A stretch of 64,000 nucleotides of DNA from Sneathiella sp. HT1-7 (GTDB taxonomy: Bacteria; Pseudomonadota; Alphaproteobacteria; Sneathiellales; Sneathiellaceae), in contig NZ_JAJFZN010000002.1 of NCBI RefSeq assembly GCF_020731145.1, positions 620,001 through 684,000 of the forward strand, in the 5' to 3' direction. The notes beneath the pieces were generated by a model that saw only the letters and a list, made by a program, of their open reading frames with translations, searched no databases and was not told where the DNA came from. The position numbers and the translations under genes are program-made. This document shows, piece by piece, positions 46,616-57,443 of this stretch. Within the stretch, counting starts at the first letter, position 1. The number at the start of each line of letters is the position of its first letter.

Positions 46616-47032
46616 TTAGAAATGCAGGAAAAAATAATCAGATTTTTTTCCGTCATCCAACATATCCACTTTGATATTCAATAATGTTTTCAATGCATTA
46701 TATATTTTTTGAGAAGTCCAGCCAATATTGCTGGCTAGATCGTCCTTGGCAATTGTGATCCTGTCGCCATTTAATAATTTATTGTCTTTCAGGAACTCGC
46801 CAAGTTCGAGTGCGTCCTCAATATTCTTAAAATATTGAATGTCCCAGATAATGTCCTGAACCTCTTCAGATTCGTCATAATGGGGTGAGCCGTCGTCCGC
46901 CCATCCAACTTTTGCGATGATGGAGGTCTTCGATGTACCCAGAATCGCAAATCTGTTTATGTCGAAAAGAGACATAAATCGAAATAGGTGAGCGACATAA
47001 CGCGATGGTACCTTTCCCTTCACTACGTCCAT
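46616..47032 (-). CDS. AT-rich hypothetical protein with possible winged-helix region
   Basis: A 138-residue protein I cannot assign. Residues ~91-120 (ITIAKDDLASNIGWTSQKIY, then NALKTLLNI) look like a helix-turn-helix or winged-helix segment. The N-terminal half has no recognised motif. It is AT-rich with many ATA and TTA codons, unlike der and the SDR gene on either side. It lies 33 bases upstream of the Imm32-like gene on the same strand, so the two may be co-transcribed. Confidence 0.65.
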   Translation of the reverse strand: MDVVKGKVPSRYVAHLFRFMSLFDINRFAILGTSKTSIIAKVGWADDGSPHYDESEEVQDIIWDIQYFKNIEDALELGEFLKDNKLLNGDRITIAKDDLASNIGWTSQKIYNALKTLLNIKVDMLDDGKKSDYFFLHF

Positions 47033-47129
47033 AGCCTTATTTTCCCTAAAGCTGATTTCTACAATAGCTATAGAGGAAACTACTATTTATAGTTGTTCAG
47101 GGTCCAGTGCAAATTAACCATCCAGTAAA

Positions 47130-47828
47130 CTACCCCCCAAACAGCACGCCATTTTCCTCACTCAGCACGGCGTCGAGGAACATCTGCGCCTTGGTCTCGG
47201 GGAGGGGGTGGTCCTTGGGGTTTTCGGCGGGGTAGGCGACGGCGCGGAGGCGGGTGCGGGTCGGGCCGGGGTCGATCAGGTTCACTTTGACGTTCGTTTT
47301 CGCGACTTCGTGGGCGTAGGTTTTGGCAATCGTCTCAAGCGCGGCCTTACTCGCGGCATAAGCGCTCCAGAACTGCTTGTTCTCATGGGCGATGCTGGAG
47401 GTGACAAAGAGCGCGCGGCCTGCCTCGCTCTGGCGGAGCAGCGGATCGAGAGCGCGGAGCAGCCGCTGGTTCGCATGGACATTGAGCTTGAACACATCGT
47501 CCCACAGTTCCGGCACATATTGCTGCGTCGGCATCAGCTTGCCGACCATGCCCGCGTTGCCGATGAGAATATCGAGCTTTTTCCAGCGTTCATAAAGTGG
47601 CATGGCGAGGCCATCAATCGCGGCGGTATCCAGCAAATCGAGGGGGACGAGCGTCGCGCTGCCGCCCGCGTTCTGGATCTCGTCATCCACTTCCTCCAGC
47701 CCGCCGACAGAGCGCGCGACGAGGATAACATGCGCGCCATGGTGCGCAAATTTCTTCGCCACTGCCGCGCCAATGCCACTGGAGGCGCCGGTGATCAGCG
47801 CCACTTTATCTTGTAGTTTACCGGACAT
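47130..47828 (-). CDS. Short-chain dehydrogenase/reductase
   Basis: A 232-residue classical SDR. TGASSGIGAAVA is the cofactor loop, NAGM the structural motif, and SSIAHENKQFWSAYAASKAA holds the Ser and the YxxxK pair. It should be an NAD(P)-dependent oxidoreductase; the substrate is unknown. It is the last gene of the minus-strand block, 24 bases after purF. Confidence 0.93.
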   Translation of the reverse strand: MSGKLQDKVALITGASSGIGAAVAKKFAHHGAHVILVARSVGGLEEVDDEIQNAGGSATLVPLDLLDTAAIDGLAMPLYERWKKLDILIGNAGMVGKLMPTQQYVPELWDDVFKLNVHANQRLLRALDPLLRQSEAGRALFVTSSIAHENKQFWSAYAASKAALETIAKTYAHEVAKTNVKVNLIDPGPTRTRLRAVAYPAENPKDHPLPETKAQMFLDAVLSEENGVLFGG

Positions 47829-47852
47829 AAAAGCCTTCTTTAACCTGAAATA

Positions 47853-49325
47853 TTAGTAACGCTCGGTGAGCAGGGTGAGTTCCTTATCCACGCCGCTCTC
47901 GTTATCCACGAGCTCGATCGGGTAGTCGCCGGTGAAGCAGGCATCGCAATATTGCGGCTGTTTCGGGTTGCGGCCATCTTCGCCCATCGCCTTATAGAGC
48001 CCGTCGAGGGAGATGAAGTTGAGGCTGTCCGCGCCGATAAAGGCGCACATCTCATCAAGTTCATACTGCGCGGCGAGCAGCTTCGCCCGGCTTGGCGTAT
48101 CCACACCATAAAAGCAGCTATGGGTGGTTGGCGGGCTGGCGATGCGCATATGCACCTCCGTCGCGCCGGCCTCCCTCACCATCTGCACGATCTTGGTGGA
48201 GGTAGTGCCGCGGACGATACTGTCATCGACGAGAATAACCTTCTTGCCGTTGATCAGAGCGCGGTTGGCGTTATGCTTGAGCTTGACGCCGAGATGGCGG
48301 ATCTGGTCCGTCGGCTCGATAAAGGTACGGCCGACATAATGGTTGCGGATGATGCCAAGATCAAAGGGGATGCCCGATTTCTCGGAATAACCGATGGCGG
48401 CGGGGGTGCCACTGTCCGGCACGGGGATCACGAGATCGGCGTCGACCGGGTTTTCCGTGGCCAACTGGCTGCCGATGGATTTACGGACGTCATAGACCGA
48501 GCGGCCCTCCACCACGCTATCGGGGCGGGAGAAATAGATATGTTCGAAAATACAGAAGCGCTTGGGCGGGGCGGAGAAGGGGAAGTGGGAACTGATCCCG
48601 CTGTCATCCACCACAACAACCTCGCCGGGGGACACATCGCGGATGAATTCCGCGCCGATGATATCGAGGGCGCAACTTTCCGAGGTCAGGATATAGGCGT
48701 TTTCGAGCTTGCCAAGGACCAGCGGGCGCACGCCGTGGGGGTCGCGCATGCCGATCATCTTCTTGCTGGTCAGCGCGACCAGGGAATAGGCGCCGGTGAT
48801 TTTCGACATCGCATCGACCAGGCAATCGACAATGCGGGTTTTCTTGCTGTTGGCGACGAGATGGATGATGACTTCTGTGTCCATGGTCGACTGGAAGATA
48901 CTACCCTCCAGGACGAGGCGGCGATGCAGGGTAGAGGCGTTGGTGAGGTTGCCGTTATGGGCCACGGCGAGGCCGCCATTGGCGAGATCGGCGAAGATTG
49001 GCTGGACGTTGCGAAGGACGGTGCCGCCTGTCGTGGCGTAGCGGTTATGGCCGAGGGCGGTGCTGCCCTTCAGGCTGTTGATCACTTCCTCGGTCGAGAA
49101 ATTATCGCCGACCTTGCCCATCGCCTTGTGGGAATGGAAATGCTTGCCGTCATGGCTGACAATCCCGGCGGCTTCCTGGCCGCGATGTTGCAGCGCATGG
49201 AGGCCAAGGGCGGCAAGGGCCGCCGCCTCCGGATGGCCGTAAATTCCGAATACCCCGCATTCCTCATGCAGCTTGTCATCGTCAAACGGATTGCACGAAA
49301 CGTGGTCGGCGGAAGTCTCAGTCAT
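47853..49325 (-). CDS. purF: Amidophosphoribosyltransferase
   Basis: A 490-residue enzyme for the first committed step of purine synthesis, PRPP plus glutamine to phosphoribosylamine. The nucleophile is Cys23 in HEECGVFGIYG, so a 22-residue propeptide should be removed. The PRPP-binding loop is VILVDDSIVRGTTS. Full length. The ATG overlaps the cvpA-family stop by one base. The pairing with cvpA is widely conserved. Confidence 0.97.
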   Translation of the reverse strand: MTETSADHVSCNPFDDDKLHEECGVFGIYGHPEAAALAALGLHALQHRGQEAAGIVSHDGKHFHSHKAMGKVGDNFSTEEVINSLKGSTALGHNRYATTGGTVLRNVQPIFADLANGGLAVAHNGNLTNASTLHRRLVLEGSIFQSTMDTEVIIHLVANSKKTRIVDCLVDAMSKITGAYSLVALTSKKMIGMRDPHGVRPLVLGKLENAYILTSESCALDIIGAEFIRDVSPGEVVVVDDSGISSHFPFSAPPKRFCIFEHIYFSRPDSVVEGRSVYDVRKSIGSQLATENPVDADLVIPVPDSGTPAAIGYSEKSGIPFDLGIIRNHYVGRTFIEPTDQIRHLGVKLKHNANRALINGKKVILVDDSIVRGTTSTKIVQMVREAGATEVHMRIASPPTTHSCFYGVDTPSRAKLLAAQYELDEMCAFIGADSLNFISLDGLYKAMGEDGRNPKQPQYCDACFTGDYPIELVDNESGVDKELTLLTERY

Positions 49326-50017
49326 TAGGGTTTTTCCTGTGAGCTCTTGGTTAGGTTTTCCATCTGCTGTCTGGCCTTGTCATCATAGCCCTTGTCGAGG
49401 AGATTCTTGGCCCCATCGACACCGTCTTTCAGCCCGTCCTTTACGCCGTCGGGCAGTTCTTCATATTTCTCTTTCAGGCGATCCATGGTGTCCTTGTCGC
49501 TTTCCTTCGAAATATTCAGGTTCTCCTGCATATCCGGTGGCAACAGTCGGGCTATAAACTCGCCGCTGCCCTCAATAATCGGCAGCATCCTCGCCTGCAA
49601 TACCCAGTCGGGCCGGTCCTTCTCGGGGATGAACTGAACAAAAATCAGCCAGGCTATCCCGAGCAGTATGGCACCGCGTGCGATGCCGAAAAAAATACCG
49701 AGCGAGCGATCCAGCGCTCCAAGGCTCGACGCCTTGACCTTTTCCGATATTGCATGGCTGATATAGGACAAAATGACGAGAGAGAGAATAAAAATCACCG
49801 CCCCGGTCAAAATATCTGCAATCAAGAGGTTCAGAATGAACTCCCGCGCGATCGGTTGCAGCAGCGGGAAGAGGTAAAGACTAAGGAAAACCGCGCCGAC
49901 CCAGCCCGCCACCGAAAGCGTTTCCTTTACGAAACCACGGACGAAACCGAAGATTGCCGAGATCAGCAGGATCACCAGTATAACGGCATCGGCGCCTTGG
50001 ATGGGCATGTTTTCCAT
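49325..50017 (-). CDS. CvpA family membrane protein
   Basis: A 230-residue protein with about four transmembrane segments in the first 130 residues (VILVILLISAIFGFVRGFVK; ILTGAVIFILSLVILSYI). The C-terminal 90 residues are hydrophilic and charged. CvpA was named for colicin V production; its role seems to concern envelope robustness. Overlaps purF by one base, the usual order. Confidence 0.9.
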   Translation of the reverse strand: MENMPIQGADAVILVILLISAIFGFVRGFVKETLSVAGWVGAVFLSLYLFPLLQPIAREFILNLLIADILTGAVIFILSLVILSYISHAISEKVKASSLGALDRSLGIFFGIARGAILLGIAWLIFVQFIPEKDRPDWVLQARMLPIIEGSGEFIARLLPPDMQENLNISKESDKDTMDRLKEKYEELPDGVKDGLKDGVDGAKNLLDKGYDDKARQQMENLTKSSQEKP

Positions 50018-50032
50018 GGGTACTCCTACTCT

Positions 50033-51415
50033 CTATACTGCCCGGGTCATCGGCTTTGTCTCCGTGAAGAGCGAGACGATTTCCCGTAAATGCTCAATTT
50101 CAATAATCTTCATGGACCCGCTTTTCACCTTGCTGCCCGCCGGGATGATGGCGGTGGTGAAGCCGAGTTTCGCGGCCTCCTTCAACCGGGCATCAGTCTG
50201 GCCGACGGGTCTTACCTCCCCGGAAAGGCCGATTTCCCCCAGAAAGAGACTGCCCGGTGGCACCGGAATATCGGAGACGGAAGAGACAAGTGCCGCTGCG
50301 ACGGCCAGATCCGCCGCGGGTTCCTGCACCCGCAACCCCCCGGCGACATTGAGATACACCTCGCTGCCTGAAAAGGAAAGGTCGCAGCGCGTATCCAGCA
50401 CGGCGAGGATCATGGCGAGGCGGGCGTTATCCCATCCGACGACGGCGCGGCGCGGGGTGGCCTGCGCTGTGGCGGCGACCAGCCCTTGAATTTCAACGAG
50501 GAGAGGGCGGGTGCCTTCCATCCCGGCAAAGACAGAGGCGCCGCTAATTGTCTTGTCAGGACTGCTGATGAAGAGGGATGAAGGGTTGGCTACCTCCTTC
50601 AATCCCGCATCTGACATTTCGAACACGCCAATTTCATCCGTTGCGCCGAAGCGATTCTTCACTGCGCGCAAAATCCGGAACTGATGGCCGCGGTCGCCTT
50701 CGAAGTAAAGCACCGTATCAACCATATGCTCCAGCACGCGGGGGCCGGCGATCTGTCCGTCCTTGGTGACATGGCCAACTAATATAACGCTGGTGCCGGT
50801 TTTTCGCGCCAACCGGATCAGTTCCTGTGCGGAGGCCCGGACTTGTGCCACCGTTCCCGGCGCACTCGGCAGGTTGTCGGCAAAGACGGTCTGAATCGAA
50901 TCGATGACCAGAAGTTTCGGCACCGGGCTCGTCTTTTCGACGCTGGTGATAATATCGCGGATCGAGTTGGCGGAGGCAAGCTGCACCGGTGCCTCCGCAA
51001 GGCCGAGCCGTTGGGCGCGCATGGAGATTTGCTGCGTTGCCTCCTCCCCGGAGATGTAAATACAGGGCGCGCCCGCCATAGCCATCTTCGCGACCGCCTG
51101 AAGCAGCAACGTTGATTTGCCGATACCGGGATCGCCGCCGATCAGGATGGAGGAGCCCGGAACGAAGCCGCCGCCCAGCACCCGGTCCAACTCCCCGATA
51201 TGGCTGATGGAGCGTTTATATTCGGAGATATCCGCATTGAGCGCGGTGAAGGTGAGGTCGCGCCCCTTGCCGGTGGTCAGCCCACTCGGCACCGCGACAT
51301 CGGCGGTGCTTTGAAGCAGCGAATTCCATTCTCCGCAGGAATCGCAGCGTCCCTGCCATTTGCGATAGGTTTCGCCGCAGCTCTGACAGGTGAATTGTTC
51401 GCTGGGTCGCGCCAT
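50033..51415 (-). CDS. radA: DNA repair protein RadA
   Basis: A 460-residue RadA (Sms). It is a hexameric ATPase promoting branch migration in recombination. The zinc finger is CQSCGETYRKWQGRCDSCGE at the N-terminus; the Walker A loop is GGDPGIGKSTLL; the family-specific KNRFG motif is present; the C-terminus is a Lon-like domain (LSGEVRPVGQTDARLKEA). It is followed by cvpA after 15 bases. Confidence 0.97.
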   Translation of the reverse strand: MARPSEQFTCQSCGETYRKWQGRCDSCGEWNSLLQSTADVAVPSGLTTGKGRDLTFTALNADISEYKRSISHIGELDRVLGGGFVPGSSILIGGDPGIGKSTLLLQAVAKMAMAGAPCIYISGEEATQQISMRAQRLGLAEAPVQLASANSIRDIITSVEKTSPVPKLLVIDSIQTVFADNLPSAPGTVAQVRASAQELIRLARKTGTSVILVGHVTKDGQIAGPRVLEHMVDTVLYFEGDRGHQFRILRAVKNRFGATDEIGVFEMSDAGLKEVANPSSLFISSPDKTISGASVFAGMEGTRPLLVEIQGLVAATAQATPRRAVVGWDNARLAMILAVLDTRCDLSFSGSEVYLNVAGGLRVQEPAADLAVAAALVSSVSDIPVPPGSLFLGEIGLSGEVRPVGQTDARLKEAAKLGFTTAIIPAGSKVKSGSMKIIEIEHLREIVSLFTETKPMTRAV

Positions 51416-51476
51416 TCAGCTTTCCGTTTAAATCTGTTTCGGTCGCCGTCGTAAAAATGGCGGCTTGCCCTGAAAG

Positions 51477-52253
51477 TCAGGGTTTTAAAATATCCAGTTT
51501 GATCGGTCCATCCACATCGCCATGGACAAATTGCTCCACATAAGGGTCGCCGCAGGTATGAATCTCCGAGGCGAGACCCGCCCAAACCACATTCCCCTTA
51601 TAAAGGAGGGCGATGCGGTCTGCAATTTTTTGCGCGCTCTCCATATCGTGGGAAATGGTGAGTGTCGTCGCCCCGAGATCCTGCGTACAATCGCGGATCA
51701 GGTTATCGATCACATCGCCCATGATCGGATCGAGGCCGGTCGTCGGTTCATCGAAGAAGATAATTTCCGGTTCCGCCGCGATGGCCCGCGCGAGGCCGAC
51801 GCGTTTTTGCATACCAACGGAAAGTTCCGCCGGGGTCTTGTCCGCGAGATCGGGGCCGAGACCCACAAGGGCGAGCTTCTCGATCGCGATGACCTTCGCC
51901 TCTTTGCGCTTCATGCCATGGGCCTGGATCAGGCCGAAGGCGACATTCTCCCATACGGTCAGGCTGTCGAACAGGGCGGCATACTGGAACAGCATCCCGG
52001 TTTTGAGCAAAATCTGCTCGCGCTTATGGCCGCTGGAATTGGTGATGTCCTCCCCATCGATGAGAATTTCGCCGCTTTCGGGTTTCAAAAGCCCGAGAAT
52101 GCATTTCAGCATGACTGATTTCCCGGTGCCGGACCCGCCGATCACCACCAGCGATTCCCCTTTGGCAACGGAGAGGTTGAGGTTATCGAGAATGACCTTC
52201 TTACCGAAGGACTTGCAGACGTTGCGAAGCTCGATTTTCGGCGTTTCGCTCAT
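51477..52253 (-). CDS. mlaF: ABC transporter ATPase, MlaF type
   Basis: A 258-residue ATP-binding subunit. Walker A is GGSGTGKSVML, the signature is AELSVGMQKRVGLARA, and Walker B is IIFFDEPTTGLDP. It pairs with the MlaE permease to move phospholipid between the inner and outer membranes. The family signature with MQKR is typical of MlaF. It is 4 bases downstream of mlaE. No mlaD gene is adjacent. Confidence 0.9.
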   Translation of the reverse strand: MSETPKIELRNVCKSFGKKVILDNLNLSVAKGESLVVIGGSGTGKSVMLKCILGLLKPESGEILIDGEDITNSSGHKREQILLKTGMLFQYAALFDSLTVWENVAFGLIQAHGMKRKEAKVIAIEKLALVGLGPDLADKTPAELSVGMQKRVGLARAIAAEPEIIFFDEPTTGLDPIMGDVIDNLIRDCTQDLGATTLTISHDMESAQKIADRIALLYKGNVVWAGLASEIHTCGDPYVEQFVHGDVDGPIKLDILKP

Positions 52254-52257
52254 GACC

Positions 52258-53034
52258 TCAATCGATCAGCAGGACGGTAAGGAAATAGTCGCTGATCAAG
52301 ATCAGCACGAAGGAGGAGACAACCGCATTTGTCGTCGCTTTACCCACGCCTTGCGCGCCGCCAGTGGAGTTAAAGCCATGATAGCAGCCCATCAGTGTGA
52401 CGATAAAGCCGAACACGCTGGCCTTGATCAGGCCAGACACCACGTCGCGGATTTCGAGGAATTCAAAGGTGTTGTTAAGATAGTTGCTGGCATTGAAGCC
52501 GAGCTTTTCCGTCGCCACCAGAAAGCCGCCCGAGACACCGATGATATCGCCGATCAGCACGAGGAAGGGGAGCGTTACCAGCCCGGCGATTAGCCGCGGC
52601 GCGACGAGATATTTAAACGGGTTGGTGGAGAGGGTGACAAGGGCGTCGATCTGCTCCGTTACCCGCATGGTGCCAATCTCGGCGGCGATGGCCGCGCCAA
52701 CACGGCCCGCGATCATCAAGCCGGACAGCACCGGCGCCAGTTCGCGGGTCAGGCCGATGACAACGATGGTCGCGACGGCACTCTCCGCATTGAAGCGTGA
52801 GGAACCAACATAAATTTGCAGCGCCAGCACCATCCCGGTGAACAGCGCCGTCATCCCCACAACGGGGAGGGAGTAATAGCCGATATCCATCATCTGCTTG
52901 CCGAGCAGGCGGAGATAATAGGGCGGCACGATGCAATGACGCAGGCTATGGGCGGTGAAGATAGCGATCCGGCCGACCGCCGCCATGAAGGACAAAAAGA
53001 CCCGCCCGATTGTGGCTAGAAAATTCTTTTCCAT
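52258..53034 (-). CDS. mlaE: MlaE-type lipid transport permease
   Basis: A 258-residue inner-membrane permease with about five transmembrane segments. The family core GRVGAAIAAEIGTMRVTEQI is intact, followed by VAPRLIAGLVTLPFLVLIGD. Part of the Mla phospholipid transporter. It starts 3 bases after the alr stop, so the pair is inserted in the alr-radA interval rather than placed with mlaD. Confidence 0.92.
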   Translation of the reverse strand: MEKNFLATIGRVFLSFMAAVGRIAIFTAHSLRHCIVPPYYLRLLGKQMMDIGYYSLPVVGMTALFTGMVLALQIYVGSSRFNAESAVATIVVIGLTRELAPVLSGLMIAGRVGAAIAAEIGTMRVTEQIDALVTLSTNPFKYLVAPRLIAGLVTLPFLVLIGDIIGVSGGFLVATEKLGFNASNYLNNTFEFLEIRDVVSGLIKASVFGFIVTLMGCYHGFNSTGGAQGVGKATTNAVVSSFVLILISDYFLTVLLID

Positions 53035-53037
53035 CCC

Positions 53038-54150
53038 CTAAACCGCCGCGTCCAGATACTCACGGTAATAGCGGCTGCCGAGAGAGGTCAGGATTTCGTA
53101 CGGGATTGTTTCCGCATGGGCGGCCACTTCATCAAGCGGAACCGCGCCGCCGATCAGATCGACAAAGGCGCCGGGCGCACAGTCACCCTCGGGAACCTTA
53201 CTGACATCGACGGTGATTATATCCATGGAAACGCGCCCTACTACTGGAACCTTGATATTCTTAACCGCACATTCAGCCTTATTACCCAGGGCGCGGAAAT
53301 AGCCGTCTGCGTAACCCACCGAAACGGTCGCAATCCGGCTTGATCCTTCAGTTCGGAATGACGCACCATAGCCAACGGGAATTTCGCTGTCAACGTCCTG
53401 CACCTGCAGGATGCGCCCGCGTAACCGCACCACTTCATGCATCGGATTGGGACCGCCCGCATGGGGGTTGCCGCCAAAAAGCGCGATGCCGGGTCGGACC
53501 ATGTCGAAATGGAAATCAGGCCCTAAAAATATCCCGGCGGAATTGGCGAACGAGACCGGCGTCTCGCGCAAAGCTTTGGGCAGGATGGTTCGGAAAAAGA
53601 GAAGCTTTTCAAGCTGTTCGCGGTTCATCGGATCGCTGGGGACATCGCCACAGGAAAGATGGCTCATAACGAAGTCAATCTTGATATGATCGAGGAGGTC
53701 CGGTGTCGCCGCCAGCTCCCTGATTTCCGCTTCCAGCAAGCCGAGCCGCGTCATCCCTGTATCCAGATGGAGAAGGGCATGCAAACCGCCGCGCGTTTTC
53801 GCAAAGTTCGCCCATTGCCGAATGTCATGCAGGGAATTGAGGACAGGAACGAGGTTATATTCCAGGTATATTTCCTCGGTCTCGGGCAGTATGCCGCCAA
53901 GAATATGGATGGTCGCGTCGGGCAGCAGTTTTCTGAGCGTCACGCCTTCGCCGGGCAGGGCGACGAAAAAGCGGCGGCATCCCGCGGCATAGAGCGCCGG
54001 GCCGACCTGTTCGATCCCAAGACCATAGGCATTTGCCTTGACCGACGCCGCACATTCGGCGGGCGCGGCCTGATCCGCGAGCAATCGGTAATTTTCTTTC
54101 AGGGCACCCAGGTTAATCGTCAGATGCGCCCCCGCCAATTTACGCTCCAT
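53038..54150 (-). CDS. alr: Alanine racemase
   Basis: A 370-residue PLP enzyme that interconverts L- and D-alanine for peptidoglycan. The PLP lysine is in ASVKANAYGLG near residue 39; the catalytic tyrosine is in EIPVGYGASFRT; GRVSMDIITVDV follows in the C-terminal barrel. It lies 17 bases after dnaB, the common alphaproteobacterial order. Confidence 0.96.
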   Translation of the reverse strand: MERKLAGAHLTINLGALKENYRLLADQAAPAECAASVKANAYGLGIEQVGPALYAAGCRRFFVALPGEGVTLRKLLPDATIHILGGILPETEEIYLEYNLVPVLNSLHDIRQWANFAKTRGGLHALLHLDTGMTRLGLLEAEIRELAATPDLLDHIKIDFVMSHLSCGDVPSDPMNREQLEKLLFFRTILPKALRETPVSFANSAGIFLGPDFHFDMVRPGIALFGGNPHAGGPNPMHEVVRLRGRILQVQDVDSEIPVGYGASFRTEGSSRIATVSVGYADGYFRALGNKAECAVKNIKVPVVGRVSMDIITVDVSKVPEGDCAPGAFVDLIGGAVPLDEVAAHAETIPYEILTSLGSRYYREYLDAAV

Positions 54151-54167
54151 ACACGCTACGCTCCCAC

Positions 54168-55646
<1,479 letters not shown>

Positions 55647-55662
55647 TTTTCAATGTTATCAC

Positions 55663-55688
55663 ATGCGATTTTTTATATCCAATCGCAT
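55663..55688 (-). promoter_or_regulatory. Inverted repeat in the dnaB upstream region
   Basis: ATGCGATT (55663-55670) and AATCGCAT (55681-55688) form a perfect 8-bp inverted repeat with a 10-base spacer. On the minus strand the spacer reads GGATATAAAA, which could hold the -10 element. It lies 17-42 bases upstream of dnaB. Confidence 0.5.
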
Positions 55689-55721
55689 TCTGGAAAGAGA
55701 GCGGACGCCGGGGAAAAAATA

Positions 55722-55742
55722 TGTGGATAACGATTATTCACA
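55722..55742. promoter_or_regulatory. Divergent pair of DnaA boxes upstream of dnaB
   Basis: TGTGGATAA (55722-55730; TTATCCACA on the minus strand) and TTATTCACA (55734-55742) both match TTATNCACA exactly. They face away from each other with 3 bases between them. They lie between the rplI terminator and dnaB. Confidence 0.7.
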
Positions 55743-55761
55743 GCCTGTGAACTTCGGGGAT

Positions 55762-55793
55762 AAAAAAAACGGCGCCGCGATGGCACCGTTTTT
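55762..55793 (-). terminator. Intrinsic terminator after rplI
   Basis: On the minus strand AAAAACGG-T-GCC and GGC-G-CCGTTTTT pair around a short loop, with one mismatch, followed by a T run. It ends the rpsF-rpsR-DUF2232-rplI unit. The flanking A run makes it potentially bidirectional. Confidence 0.75.
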
Positions 55794-55819
55794 CTAGTGT
55801 CGTAAAAAGGGGAGGCGGG

Positions 55820-56446
55820 TTACGCGTCGTCCTTGGTTTCTTCTGCATCAACATCGACGCCGGCAGCAACCTGCTCAAGTTCTTCAACATCCACATCAGC
55901 GGTGGATTCGAAAACATTGACAACCGCTTCGTCGCGACCATCGAGCTTGGCTTCGGCAGCTTCCTCAACAGATTCGCCGCGGGCCTGAATTTCCGCTTCC
56001 TCTTCAGAGCGGGCAATGTTGACCGTGACCGAGACAGCGACTTCCGGATGCAGACGCACCTTGATGTCGTGCAGGCCGAGGGTTTTCAGGACCATGTCCA
56101 GCTCGATCTGCTTGCGGGTTACGGTGAAGCCAGCCTCGGTGACCGCCTTGGCGATATCCTGCGTGCTGACAGAGCCGTACAGCTGCTGGGATTCGGAGGC
56201 GGCCCGGATCAGGACAACGGCTTCGCCGTTGAGCTTCTCGCCGACTTTTTCCGCTTCTTCGCGGCGTTTCAGATTGTCCGCTTCGAGCTGGGCCCGCTGT
56301 GCTTCGAAAACCGAGAGATTTTCCTTGCTCGCCCGGAGCGCCTTTTTCTGCGGCAACAGGTAATTGCGGGCATAACCGTTTTTGACCGAAACGACGTCCC
56401 CCATCTGACCGAGTTTCTCAATTCTTTCCAGTAATACTACTTCCAT
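55820..56446 (-). CDS. rplI: 50S ribosomal protein L9
   Basis: A 208-residue L9 starting at [17 protein letters not shown], the diagnostic N-terminus. The N-terminal RNA-binding domain and long connecting helix run to about residue 75, then the C-terminal domain to about 150, then an acidic Glu/Asp/Val tail typical of Alphaproteobacteria. The ATG overlaps the DUF2232 gene stop by one base. An upstream in-frame start at 56599 is not credible. Confidence 0.97.
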   Translation of the reverse strand: MEVVLLERIEKLGQMGDVVSVKNGYARNYLLPQKKALRASKENLSVFEAQRAQLEADNLKRREEAEKVGEKLNGEAVVLIRAASESQQLYGSVSTQDIAKAVTEAGFTVTRKQIELDMVLKTLGLHDIKVRLHPEVAVSVTVNIARSEEEAEIQARGESVEEAAEAKLDGRDEAVVNVFESTADVDVEELEQVAAGVDVDAEETKDDA

Positions 56447-57399
56447 CAGTCTTCCTCCTGGCGGGGGGCGGGCGCAAAGCGACGCCTGAACCCGACCCAA
56501 TTTTCCATCAGCCCCAATATTGTGATTATCAGGGCCAGCCATAACATCATAACCGTCGCCACATAAATTGCGCCCAGAATAAACGGGCGGCCGTTCCATC
56601 TATGTGACACCACATGGATGACTGCCATTCCCTGCAGGAAGAACAGTATCTCCAGCGTGATCACTACGGCCCCCAGCAGCGGCAGGCTCGCGTCGAGAAT
56701 GACGCTTAACGCAGTCGCTGCGATGAAGGCCAGCGCCAACCAGTTGGGTAGCGCCATCTTCGTCAGTTCCGGTGTCGGCCGGAGGTTCCTGTTGAAGCGG
56801 ACCAGAAGCCCTTGGGCCAGACAGCCGCTTAACAGAATAAACATTCCCCACATCGGGCCCATAAACTGCGGCAACATCGCCACAAATTCAACGCCAGTCA
56901 GTGCCGGGGCGACACCTTGTATTTCCGTCATCTGCACCAGCATCTGATCGAACCCCTCGATCAGCCCCTGCCGCAGCGCATCGTCCCATTGGAGCAGGCC
57001 CATGGCCAGCAACGTCAGTCCGATGCAGATACCCGCCCACCACATCAACAGGCGGTCGGCGGGGTACCAGTATTTTACGCCGTCACTCTCTTGCCAGAGC
57101 AGCGCCTGACGAACCAGCAGGACCACCGGAATTCCGGAAACCGCCGCATAGGCAAGCGCAAAGTCCATGTTGATCGCAAAGGCGGCGACCACCACACTGG
57201 TGAGGACGGAGATAACGGCGCTTCTAACGCCAAATCCCAGCCCGGACACAAACAGCGGGACCAGTGACAATATCCAGAAGATCAGGGTCTGCAGCGCCGT
57301 CCCTAACGTGGTGCCGCCCGCATTTCCAACGATGGAAAGCATGACGAGCGCCGTGTTCAGAACGCCGAGCGCAACGGCAACTGCCAGTTCCTTGACCAT
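56446..57399 (-). CDS. DUF2232 family membrane protein
   Basis: A 317-residue integral membrane protein with about eight transmembrane segments, beginning [20 protein letters not shown]. It sits between rpsR and rplI, the expected position for DUF2232 proteins in Alphaproteobacteria. The function is unknown; some relatives resemble S-component transport proteins. The C-terminus is basic ([13 protein letters not shown]). Confidence 0.88.
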   Translation of the reverse strand: MVKELAVAVALGVLNTALVMLSIVGNAGGTTLGTALQTLIFWILSLVPLFVSGLGFGVRSAVISVLTSVVVAAFAINMDFALAYAAVSGIPVVLLVRQALLWQESDGVKYWYPADRLLMWWAGICIGLTLLAMGLLQWDDALRQGLIEGFDQMLVQMTEIQGVAPALTGVEFVAMLPQFMGPMWGMFILLSGCLAQGLLVRFNRNLRPTPELTKMALPNWLALAFIAATALSVILDASLPLLGAVVITLEILFFLQGMAVIHVVSHRWNGRPFILGAIYVATVMMLWLALIITILGLMENWVGFRRRFAPAPRQEED

Positions 57400-57443
57400 T
57401 GTCTATCATACGGGGTCGGCAAAAACGCGCCGTCCCCGGCTTT

